Assembly: GCA_002392275.1 (NCBI GenBank)
Contig: DGGQ01000176.1
Span: 1-5,964, forward strand
Length of the DNA: 5,964 nucleotides
Reading direction: 5' to 3'
Source: Treponema sp. UBA3870
GTDB taxonomy: Bacteria; Spirochaetota; Spirochaetia; Treponematales; Treponemataceae
This document shows, piece by piece, positions 1 through 5,510 of the stretch. Under the pieces are notes generated by a model. It was not told the origin of the DNA and did not search any database. It worked only from the letters and a program-made list of their open reading frames with translations. Both the position numbers and the translations under genes were made by a program. Within the stretch, counting starts at the first letter, position 1, and each line of letters begins with the position of its first letter.

Positions 1-538
1 CGTTCAGGACATTCTCGTGGTTTCCCTTGAGAAAATGGAACGCCGACGGGAAAGAGTTTTTCATCTCCATCACCACGAACATGGTCTGGAAGGCTTCCAG
101 TATTTCCTCCGCCATCTCCTCGCACTCGCATTGACCATCGCACCATTTTTTGTATGCAGAAATCCATCTGTCGTGGCAGCGTCCGGGAGTCTCCGTATGG
201 ACACCATCCCCCACGCACACAAGTATGAGTTTTCCGTTGTTCAGTGCCTCGAGAACGCTGGTTCCGTCAATGTCCGAATCGATTAGCTTTATCAGAAAAT
301 CTGGACGCGCGTGAAGGTCGGGAACAATAATGACATCCTTTTTCTGGCCGCAAAAATCCAAAAGACCACCGGGACTCTTGTCCTTCCCATGTGGCCTGTA
401 GGATTTGCTTTCCTCGCCAAGGGTCTTTATCGCTCTTTCAACCACGCCAAACACGGTCCCCTCTGAGGGAAGGGTTTTCATGTTTCTGATGGACAGCAGC
501 TTCTTTCTGAGTGCGTCCAGCTCCGCTTCCGTGTACAT
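1..538 (-). CDS. PPP-like (calcineurin-like) metallophosphoesterase, 3' end outside window
   Basis: The 179 visible N-terminal residues carry three metallophosphoesterase metal-site blocks in order: PDLHARPD at about 73-80 (motif I, D74 and H76), VGDGVH at 109-114 (motif II, D111) and KGNHEN at 171-176 (motif III, N173 and H174). The GDxV and GNHE forms resemble the PPP protein-phosphatase branch. The later His motifs fall beyond the left edge. Such enzymes use two metals to hydrolyse phosphomonoesters; the substrate here is unknown and could be a phosphoprotein, nucleotide or other ester. No signal peptide is visible, so it is probably cytoplasmic. A Cys-rich patch (C133, C137, C139) sits between motifs II and III. 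The ATG lies 20 bp after the FHA gene's stop, with only a weak G-rich ribosome site, which suggests one transcript and translational coupling. A TTG directly before the ATG is an alternative start. Confidence 0.85.
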   Translation of the reverse strand, partial: MYTEAELDALRKKLLSIRNMKTLPSEGTVFGVVERAIKTLGEESKSYRPHGKDKSPGGLLDFCGQKKDVIIVPDLHARPDFLIKLIDSDIDGTSVLEALNNGKLILVCVGDGVHTETPGRCHDRWISAYKKWCDGQCECEEMAEEILEAFQTMFVVMEMKNSFPSAFHFLKGNHENVLN

Positions 539-558
539 CAAAAGCAGTCTGCCCCGCT

Positions 559-903
559 CTAGGAAATCACCATGCTGGAGTTGCCAACCGTGATTTTGTC
601 ACCCGGGTTGAGCTTCACCCATTTGTCGGAAGGTATACGGGCATCGTTAAGGAATGTGCCGTTTGTGCTTTCCTCGTCCTTGAGAAAGTATTCGTTCTGG
701 ATTTTCTGGATGACACAATGGTGGCGGCTGGCCAGTTTGTTGTCAACGACCACAGTGTTGTCAGTCTCGCGTCCGATGGTGATTTTCGCAACAAGGCTGA
801 TTTTCTGCTTGTTGAAAACCAAATAGGAAACAGGTTTGGAGCCAGCAAGATTTTTAATCTGCTGACCAACCGGGCTTGCATTTTCAATTGTCTGTTCTGC
901 CAT
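559..903 (-). CDS. Stand-alone FHA domain protein (phosphothreonine reader)
   Basis: This 114-residue protein is essentially one forkhead-associated domain after a roughly 25-residue leader. The signature residues are present: GR at 44-45, SRHH at 59-62 and STNGTFLN at 79-86, followed by LNPGDKITVG at 98-107. In this family the Arg, Ser and Asn of these motifs bind a phosphothreonine peptide, so a binding rather than catalytic role is expected, in the cytoplasm (no signal or membrane segment). The start is firm: an in-frame TAA lies only three codons upstream of the ATG and the next ATG is at residue 111. No Shine-Dalgarno sequence precedes the start, and a strong promoter ends 8 bp before it, so the mRNA is probably leaderless or nearly so. 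The phosphoesterase gene follows after 20 bp, suggesting a phospho-signalling pair. No kinase is visible in the window. Confidence 0.93.
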   Translation of the reverse strand: MAEQTIENASPVGQQIKNLAGSKPVSYLVFNKQKISLVAKITIGRETDNTVVVDNKLASRHHCVIQKIQNEYFLKDEESTNGTFLNDARIPSDKWVKLNPGDKITVGNSSMVIS

Positions 904-911
904 AATGTAAA

Positions 912-940
912 ATTATACACCACAAGGCCGTATTTTTCAA
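912..940 (-). promoter_or_regulatory. Near-consensus sigma70 promoter of the FHA gene
   Basis: On the minus strand TTGAAA (940-935, five of six consensus bases) is followed by a 17-bp spacer and a perfect TATAAT (917-912). The expected start point is about 905, that is 0-3 nt from the ATG at 903. The -35 box lies inside the first unit of a tandem repeat, which could let a repressor or activator act here. Confidence 0.75.
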
Positions 941-959
941 ATGAAATTTTCAAATGAAA
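934..959. repeat. Two perfect 13-bp tandem repeats, each a dyad (operator candidate)
   Basis: TTTTCAAATGAAA occurs at 934-946 and again at 947-959 without mismatch. Each unit contains the perfect dyad TTTCA-AA-TGAAA. The array overlaps the -35 box of the FHA promoter and supplies a second TTGAAA 13 bp upstream. It is not a terminator for the OmpA gene upstream: there is no T-run after it. A tandem binding site for a dimeric regulator is the likeliest role, by inference from position and symmetry. Confidence 0.55.
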
Positions 960-984
960 ATACTCGCAAATCCCTGCAAAAAAT

Positions 985-2151
985 CTATTTAGTCATGCTG
1001 ACCTTGCGCATCAGTATGATTTCCACGCGGCTGTTCTTTCTGCGACCAGCTTCGGTATTGTTGTCGCTCCTTGGCTCGGACGAACCCCTTCCCTCCACAA
1101 TAATTTCGGACGGCGAACGGACACCCCTCTCGATAAGATAGTCCGCGACAACCTGCGCCCTCTTTCTGGAAAGCTCCACGTCAGGATCGACTGTCTCCTC
1201 CGTCCCATCGACAATGAAATCATCTTCCTGGTTTTCATCATCCATATCCGAATCCCCATCGGAAGTTTTTACGGTGGCGGTGGTTTTTTTTTCCTTGGGC
1301 GGCTCGTCAGGAACAATCATGGCACAGTGACCGGCGACCATTATCCTGTAGTCGTACTTTCTCAGCACCCTTATGATTTTGTCCAGCCTCTTGAACTCCG
1401 CCTCGTCAAGTTCCCACGAATCACGCATGTAGTTCATGGACTCAAGGCAGATTGAGATTCCCTCCTTGGAACGGTAGACCGACACATTTCCATTCAGCGA
1501 AGGCTCCTGAGCAATCAGTGACTGGATTACATCGACAATCTTTCCCTCGCGCTCGGACACCCTTTCGTCGGTCCAGATGTTTTTTCCAATAACAAAATGC
1601 ACGCCAAATCTTCCGCCAAAATAAAGTGAGTTGATCTTGGATGTCTCGACACCAAACTGAGGGGTAAACTCGAACTCAAGATTTCCCAGCGCAAAGTCCA
1701 GGCTGTTCCACCGCATCGAAAGCCCGACCAAAAATTTCGGGTCCATGGTGCTAAAAGTGCCGTCCCCGGAGTTTACAGATTTAAACGCAATGCCGTAGTC
1801 AATCTCTGGCTGGAACGCAAAATCGGAAAGACCAAACGGAAAACGGACCCAGTATCCAAAAAGAAGGTCCACGTCAAGACCGCCTGTGACAGGAAGTTTT
1901 GGCTCCACAAGCGGCAGATAGCCAACCGAAACTTTGACTCCGTTCTGTTTTCCAAGAATGTAGAACGACATACCGTATTCAAATGAAATCGCCGCACCAT
2001 AATCACCGGAAGCGTCGCTGGCATGTCCATTGACAATATAGCTGCCCTGGCCGGAGATTCCATAGCGCACAACCATGGACACATCCTCGGCGAATGTCCG
2101 TGCGGAAAACAGAGAGACCGAAATCAAAAAAACAAAAATTCCCTTCCTCAT
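985..2151 (-). CDS. OmpA-family outer-membrane protein with acidic insertion
   Basis: The 388-residue protein starts with a signal peptide (about 1-21, MRKGIFVFLISVSLFS core, cleavage likely after TFA). Residues about 22-193 are rich in alternating aromatic and glycine strands, as in an outer-membrane beta barrel. After a linker, residues about 200-388 form an OmpA-like C-terminal domain: IMVAGHCA at 270-277, LSRKRAQVVADYLIERGV at 327-344, VEGRGSSEP at 352-360 and GRRKNSRVEI at 369-378. Such domains normally hold peptidoglycan and tie it to the outer membrane. Two things are odd: the Asp usually following GHT is Ala277, and a Lys- then Asp/Glu-rich insertion of about 47 residues (278-324) separates the GHCA strand from the LSxxRA helix. 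The start is chosen for its GGAG ribosome site 7 nt upstream and for the signal peptide; a start 14 codons earlier would bury the signal. The gene stands alone between two promoters. Confidence 0.9.
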   Translation of the reverse strand: MRKGIFVFLISVSLFSARTFAEDVSMVVRYGISGQGSYIVNGHASDASGDYGAAISFEYGMSFYILGKQNGVKVSVGYLPLVEPKLPVTGGLDVDLLFGYWVRFPFGLSDFAFQPEIDYGIAFKSVNSGDGTFSTMDPKFLVGLSMRWNSLDFALGNLEFEFTPQFGVETSKINSLYFGGRFGVHFVIGKNIWTDERVSEREGKIVDVIQSLIAQEPSLNGNVSVYRSKEGISICLESMNYMRDSWELDEAEFKRLDKIIRVLRKYDYRIMVAGHCAMIVPDEPPKEKKTTATVKTSDGDSDMDDENQEDDFIVDGTEETVDPDVELSRKRAQVVADYLIERGVRSPSEIIVEGRGSSEPRSDNNTEAGRRKNSRVEIILMRKVSMTK

Positions 2152-2158
2152 GTAAACA

Positions 2159-2162
2159 CTCC
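2159..2162 (-). promoter_or_regulatory. Ribosome binding site deciding the OmpA-family start
   Basis: GGAG on the minus strand lies 7 nt before the ATG at 2151. It supports this start over the in-frame ATG at 2193, which would add 14 residues ahead of the signal peptide and lies at or upstream of the likely transcription start. Confidence 0.65.
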
Positions 2163-2197
2163 AGGAACACAAACTATGCACCAGTCTGCACAAACCA

Positions 2198-2226
2198 ATT
2201 GTATACCTTTTCCGATTTTTTTTGAA
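2198..2226 (-). promoter_or_regulatory. Possible promoter of the OmpA-family gene
   Basis: TTCAAA (2226-2221) is separated by 17 bp from TACAAT (2203-2198) on the minus strand, five of six matches at -10 and four of six at -35. It would start transcription near 2191 and give a leader of about 40 nt. It directly follows the cyclase stop codon, and the spacer begins with an A-run. Moderate to weak by sequence alone. Confidence 0.4.
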
Positions 2227-2233
2227 CCTCTTT

Positions 2234-3832
2234 TTAAAGAAAATAGGTCCTCATTTTTCCTTTGCCCTTGACATCAACCTCCACGCTTTCGCCATAGCTG
2301 AACACGTCCTTGGTCTGCTCGTAGCTTGATTCCGACACATGGATTTTCATTGGCTCCCCCGTGCTTTCCATGCGGCTTGCGACGTTCACTGTGTCACCCC
2401 AGATGTCGTAGATGAACTTGGTCTTTCCGATTACCCCCGCGACAAGGTTCCCGGTGTTGATTCCGAGCCTTATCTTCAGGTTGGACTTGTACCTTTCGTT
2501 GAAGCTCCGAACATCCTCGATAAGTCCCTGCGCAAAACGGACCATCTTTTCGGCTCCACCGTTTCCGGCATCCTCCCTAAGACCGACGGCGGCCATGTAT
2601 GCGTCACCTATGGTCTTGATTTTTTCAATGCCGCTTTCCTGCGCCCGGATGTCAAAACGTGAGACCAGCTTGTTCAGCATGGTGACAACCTGTTCCGCGC
2701 TCATCCTGTCGCTCAGCTTTGTGAATCCAACAATGTCGGTGAAAAGGACCGTCACGTTCGGATATTTCTTGGCTATAATCTGTCCGGGTTTTTCGCTCAG
2801 CTCCTTTGCGATTGGGGCGGGAAGTATGTTAAGAAGAAGCCGCTCGGATTTTTCCTTCTCCTGCCTAAGCTCATGCGTCCGCTCCACAACCTTGTTCTCC
2901 AGGTCGGACTGGTAGCGTTCCATAATATGGATGCGTTCGTTCTGCATCCTGTTGATTGTGGAGGCCTGCTCGCGTATGCTCTTGATGTGGCTCACCATGT
3001 CCTCGGTCATCTGGGAGAACGAGTGGTAAAGATTTTCAACCTCGTCGCCGGTGTGGATTCCAAGCTCCTTGATTCTTTCGACACAGGCATTCATTTCCGC
3101 AAGATTTCCATTGCTGGACATGAAGTCCCCGGCATAGTACGCAATCCTGTTGATTGGCTTGGAAAGGTACCTGTTCGAGAGCCACAGTCCGATGGTCAGA
3201 ATCACCACGAAGATTCCAACAAAATACAGGGCAATCTTCCCGATGAACTGCCGCTCGTATTCCTTCAGCTTGTCCATAGAAATGTCCGCACCGACATAAA
3301 CGCAGGTTTTTCCGTCGCTGCCGAACGTGGGTCTGTAGACTGTAAGGAGCCATCCATAGCGGTCGTTGGATTCAAGCGGCTCAATCTCTTTTCCGGCAAG
3401 AAGGTCGGGGACCAGCGGAAGAAAGGTCTCGTCGAATTCAATAAGATCCCCCACGGCGAAGTCCTGGCCCTCAGCGTCGGTGTCAAAAATTGTATGGCAT
3501 CCGTCCTCAAGAATCTGGTAGACATATAGATACTTTATGTCGGGGATGTTCTCGCGGATTTCGCACAGTCGTTTGTGTGACTGGGCGTAGCCCTCGGTGG
3601 ATTTTCCGTTTTTTATGTACTCCCCAACCATGTCCACGTCAATGCTGCCTGCCGCAAGCTCCACCGCCCCATTCGCCATACGGATATGCTCCGAACGTGA
3701 GTTGCTTTCATAAAGCTTCAGGCTGATTATTGCCATCGTAAAGGTCAGGACAAGAGCCGCAAGGGCCATGGCTACCGCAATCTTAATCTTAAGGGAATTT
3801 ACTGATTTTTTTTGGCCGCCGCTGTTACGCAT
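2234..3832 (-). CDS. Membrane class III adenylate cyclase with periplasmic sensor and HAMP
   Basis: This 532-residue enzyme should convert ATP to cAMP plus pyrophosphate. Order of parts: membrane segment (16-38), periplasmic sensor (39-195) with a Cache/PAS-like look (YLYVYQI, YGWLLTVYRP, YVGADIS), second membrane segment (196-219), HAMP (220-285, starting NRYLSKPINRI), coiled coil (286-333), the linker motif NILPAPIAKEL (335-345) and a catalytic domain (about 358-532). Metal Asp residues are D366 (LFTDIVGFT) and D410 (KTIGDAYM). K406 and D476 (YDIWGD) are the adenine-selecting pair, where guanylate cyclases carry Glu and Cys. N483 and R487 (NVASR) are the transition-state pair. All catalytic residues are intact, so it should be active as a homodimer. 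The ATG at 3832 has GAGGAG 8 nt upstream; an upstream ATG at 3877 has only a badly spaced site and would add 15 charged residues. No cAMP effector is in the window. Confidence 0.94.
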   Translation of the reverse strand: MRNSGGQKKSVNSLKIKIAVAMALAALVLTFTMAIISLKLYESNSRSEHIRMANGAVELAAGSIDVDMVGEYIKNGKSTEGYAQSHKRLCEIRENIPDIKYLYVYQILEDGCHTIFDTDAEGQDFAVGDLIEFDETFLPLVPDLLAGKEIEPLESNDRYGWLLTVYRPTFGSDGKTCVYVGADISMDKLKEYERQFIGKIALYFVGIFVVILTIGLWLSNRYLSKPINRIAYYAGDFMSSNGNLAEMNACVERIKELGIHTGDEVENLYHSFSQMTEDMVSHIKSIREQASTINRMQNERIHIMERYQSDLENKVVERTHELRQEKEKSERLLLNILPAPIAKELSEKPGQIIAKKYPNVTVLFTDIVGFTKLSDRMSAEQVVTMLNKLVSRFDIRAQESGIEKIKTIGDAYMAAVGLREDAGNGGAEKMVRFAQGLIEDVRSFNERYKSNLKIRLGINTGNLVAGVIGKTKFIYDIWGDTVNVASRMESTGEPMKIHVSESSYEQTKDVFSYGESVEVDVKGKGKMRTYFL

Positions 3833-3840
3833 TTCGAGTT

Positions 3841-3846
3841 CTCCTC
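3841..3846 (-). promoter_or_regulatory. Strong ribosome binding site deciding the cyclase start
   Basis: GAGGAG on the minus strand is 8 nt before the ATG at 3832, ideal spacing. The alternative ATG at 3877 has AAGGA only 2 nt away and would lie about 6 nt from the predicted transcription start, so 3832 is preferred. Confidence 0.7.
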
Positions 3847-3889
3847 GTTGTTTTTCTTTCTCCCACCGGTAAACCATCTTCCTTTACAC

Positions 3890-3917
3890 AGTATACACCA
3901 CTTAAGGATTTTTTGAA
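3890..3917 (-). promoter_or_regulatory. Probable promoter of the adenylate cyclase gene
   Basis: TTCAAA (3917-3912), a 16-bp spacer and TATACT (3895-3890) on the minus strand, predicting a start near 3883 and a leader of about 50 nt. The sequence GTGGTGTATA around the -10 box is identical to that at the FHA promoter. It overlaps the end of the short gap after the GH27 gene. Confidence 0.5.
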
Positions 3918-3929
3918 GCAAGTTTTTAG

Positions 3930-5255
3930 CTAAAAAAGTCTCACAAGCACAGCTCCATGCGCCGGAACCGACTTTACAAGAACGCTGTCACCCGCAACAG
4001 GAGCGTAGTCTCTCTGCTCCCACAAATCACGCTGCGAATAAAGTCCACCCGGGGAAAGGCATCCTGTCTCGGCAAGGTTTACGGATATTTCCGAATCCTC
4101 GTCCCTAAAATTGAATAGGGCAATATTTACGGGCATTCCTTTTGCTGGGCAACCGTTTCCAAGGCTCATCCATGCGCACTTGTCTTCGTCGCGGAAAATC
4201 TGTCTCGCACCGTGGCTGTTCTTTTCGAGCGAAAGGACCTCCCTGTTTGTGAGAAGCGGAAGGGTCTCCCCGTCCAGCTGCGGAAGGTCGGTTCCAATCA
4301 TCAGGGGGCTTCGGAAAATGCACCAGAGGGTCATCATTGTCCGTCTCTCGGCGGGGGTAAGCCTTGTGTACCATTCGGAGCCAAATCCGCGTCCAAGTTT
4401 TCCAAGCGGAAGCATATCGCAATCGGGCCAGCATCCCGCACCAACATGTTTCTGCCAGACCTCGCAGCGTTCAAACATTGCCCTAAGGAGCGGCCATGTG
4501 TCCCAAAAGTCGTCGGTGATTCTCCAGAGGTTCGCGTATTTTTCAAGATGCCATGCCTTTTCAATCAAGGCGGGACCAGGACTCAGCGAAAGCACCATGG
4601 GTCTCCCGGATTTTTCTATGGCGCTGGCAATCATCTCGATTTCCTTTTCCGCGGAATATGGATTCTGGGGATACATGTTCGTGTTGCAGATGTCGTCCAC
4701 CTTAACATAGTCAACGCCCCACGACGCATAAAGACTGAAAATGCTGTCATAGTATTCCTGCGCCCCCTTCTTGGTCCAGTCCACCCCGTACATGTCTCCG
4801 TTCCAGCGGCTTATGCTGAATGGATTCGCAATCTGGTCGGCAGTTATGTCGGTTCCAAGAATTTTCGTGTGGTTCTGTGCGCAGATTCTTGGTATGCCAC
4901 GCATGATGTGGATTCCAAACTTGAGTCCAAGCGAGTGTATGTATTCGGAAAGGGGCGCAAATCCACGGCCACCTGTGCTTGACGGAAAACGGTTCGGAGC
5001 GGGAATCTGCCTTGAGTATTCGTCTATGCAGAATTTGCTGAAGGGGATGTACTGGACTTTTGGATTCTGGGAGCCTGCGTCCGGATCCGACCACTGGATG
5101 TCTATCACAATATATTCCCAGCCATATTCCTTTAGATTTTTCGCCATGTATTCCGCGTTCGCCCTGACCTGATCCTCGTTCACCATGGTCCCGTAATAGT
5201 CGTAGGAATTCCAGCCCATCGGTGGAAATTTTGCGGCATCGTTTTTTGAATACAT
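3930..5255 (-). CDS. GH27 glycoside hydrolase, alpha-galactosidase-like
   Basis: The 441-residue protein matches glycoside hydrolase family 27 (Melibiase_2 type) over its whole length: PPMGWNSYDYYG at 11-22 opens the (beta/alpha)8 barrel, and a C-terminal beta-sandwich covers about 350-441. By family alignment D187 in DYVKVDD is the nucleophile and D249 in WRITDDFWD is the acid/base, giving a retaining mechanism. WPDCDMLPLG (276-285) and LWCIFRSPLMIGTDL (310-324) are further family blocks. The loop that reads DDCW in classical alpha-galactosidases is IDIQW here (51-55), typical, as far as I recall, of a large bacterial subgroup whose substrates include alpha-galactosides and beta-L-arabinopyranosides; exact specificity is therefore open. 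There is no signal peptide, so it acts in the cytoplasm on imported oligosaccharides. AGGGAG lies 5 nt before the ATG. No sugar transporter or regulator gene is adjacent in the window. Confidence 0.92.
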   Translation of the reverse strand: MYSKNDAAKFPPMGWNSYDYYGTMVNEDQVRANAEYMAKNLKEYGWEYIVIDIQWSDPDAGSQNPKVQYIPFSKFCIDEYSRQIPAPNRFPSSTGGRGFAPLSEYIHSLGLKFGIHIMRGIPRICAQNHTKILGTDITADQIANPFSISRWNGDMYGVDWTKKGAQEYYDSIFSLYASWGVDYVKVDDICNTNMYPQNPYSAEKEIEMIASAIEKSGRPMVLSLSPGPALIEKAWHLEKYANLWRITDDFWDTWPLLRAMFERCEVWQKHVGAGCWPDCDMLPLGKLGRGFGSEWYTRLTPAERRTMMTLWCIFRSPLMIGTDLPQLDGETLPLLTNREVLSLEKNSHGARQIFRDEDKCAWMSLGNGCPAKGMPVNIALFNFRDEDSEISVNLAETGCLSPGGLYSQRDLWEQRDYAPVAGDSVLVKSVPAHGAVLVRLF

Positions 5256-5260
5256 ATTTT

Positions 5261-5266
5261 CTCCCT
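5261..5266 (-). promoter_or_regulatory. Ribosome binding site of the GH27 gene
   Basis: AGGGAG on the minus strand, 5 nt before the ATG at 5255. It supports this start, which places the conserved MGWNS block at residues 13-17, as expected for a GH27 enzyme without signal peptide. Confidence 0.65.
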
Positions 5267-5301
5267 AAATAGTGTTTACTGAAGAAATTCCAGTTTATTG
5301 A

Positions 5302-5332
5302 AATATAAGGAATCCGGGTGCTATTAATTCAA
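5302..5332 (-). promoter_or_regulatory. Weak candidate promoter of the GH27 gene
   Basis: On the minus strand TTGAAT (5332-5327) precedes TATATT (5307-5302) with a long 19-bp spacer, or the overlapping TTATAT with 18 bp. The implied leader is about 40 nt. A poor promoter of this kind would fit activator dependence, but other AT-rich hexamers in the gap could serve equally. Confidence 0.25.
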
Positions 5333-5340
5333 ATCAACAG

Positions 5341-5378
5341 TCGGAAATTACGTTGCAATTTCAAATCCGAGTGGATTT
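5341..5378. repeat. Overlapping inverted repeats upstream of the GH27 gene
   Basis: Two inverted repeats share bases. AAATCC (5363-5368) and GGATTT (5373-5378) are perfect arms around GAGT. GAAATT (5344-5349) and AATTTC (5357-5362) are perfect arms around seven bases, flanked further out by TCGGA (5341-5345) and TCCGA (5366-5370). No T-run follows on either strand, so they are not terminators. Just upstream of the weak GH27 promoter, they could be an operator for a sugar-responsive regulator; this is inference. Confidence 0.35.
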
Positions 5379-5439
5379 TCTCTTCAAAAATACTTTTTCA
5401 TTAGACTATAGATATACCCCAGACAAAAGCCGGGCCTCG

Positions 5440-5472
5440 AAAAAAAAGGACCGTCCCGAAAGACAGTCCTCT
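5440..5472 (-). terminator. Intrinsic terminator of the 5511-5964 gene
   Basis: Read on the minus strand, GGACTGTC (5469-5462) pairs with GACGGTCC (5455-5448), with one G-U pair, around a six-base loop, followed at once by eight T (5447-5440). Flanking bases allow about three more pairs into the T-run. It lies 38 bp after the stop codon at 5511 and insulates the GH27 gene from read-through. Confidence 0.88.
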
Positions 5473-5510
5473 GTGATTAGCTCAAAAGCATCAAATCCAA
5501 ATAACAGGAA

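Noticed and set aside
511..957. 148-residue open frame on the plus strand
   Set aside because: It overlaps the whole FHA gene and its promoter in antisense. The FHA motifs are unambiguous.
967..985. GCA/TGC arms with an A-run after the OmpA-family gene
   Set aside because: The arms are three to four bases and the A/T-run is on the wrong side for termination on the minus strand.
1978..1989. A near copy of the FHA operator dyad (TTCAAATGAAA) in the OmpA-family coding region
   Set aside because: It encodes an ordinary Ser-Phe-Glu stretch inside the barrel, far from any start, and a single AT-rich match of this length may be chance.
2152..2193. Longer OmpA-family start at 2193
   Set aside because: It would place 14 residues ahead of a standard signal peptide and lies at the predicted transcription start, whereas the ATG at 2151 has a well-spaced GGAG.
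2873..3529. 218-residue open frame on the plus strand
   Set aside because: It lies opposite the cyclase, whose sensor, HAMP and coiled-coil parts are all encoded there on the minus strand. Its protein resembles no family I know.
3923..3936. Perfect palindrome TTTTTAGCTAAAAA at the GH27 stop codon
   Set aside because: It could form only a five-pair A-T stem with a four-base loop, too weak for a terminator. It is plausibly an effect of the AT-rich gene end.
4212..4982. 256-residue open frame on the plus strand
   Set aside because: It lies wholly opposite the GH27 gene, shows no recognisable domain, and has no credible ribosome site. The GH27 gene has catalytic motifs and a full-length family match.
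5271..5280. AGTGTTTACT near the GH27 start, also partly present at the OmpA-family start (2152-2160)
   Set aside because: The nine-base match is in opposite positions relative to the two ribosome sites, the dyad has only three-base arms, and it lacks the central CG of LacI-type operators.
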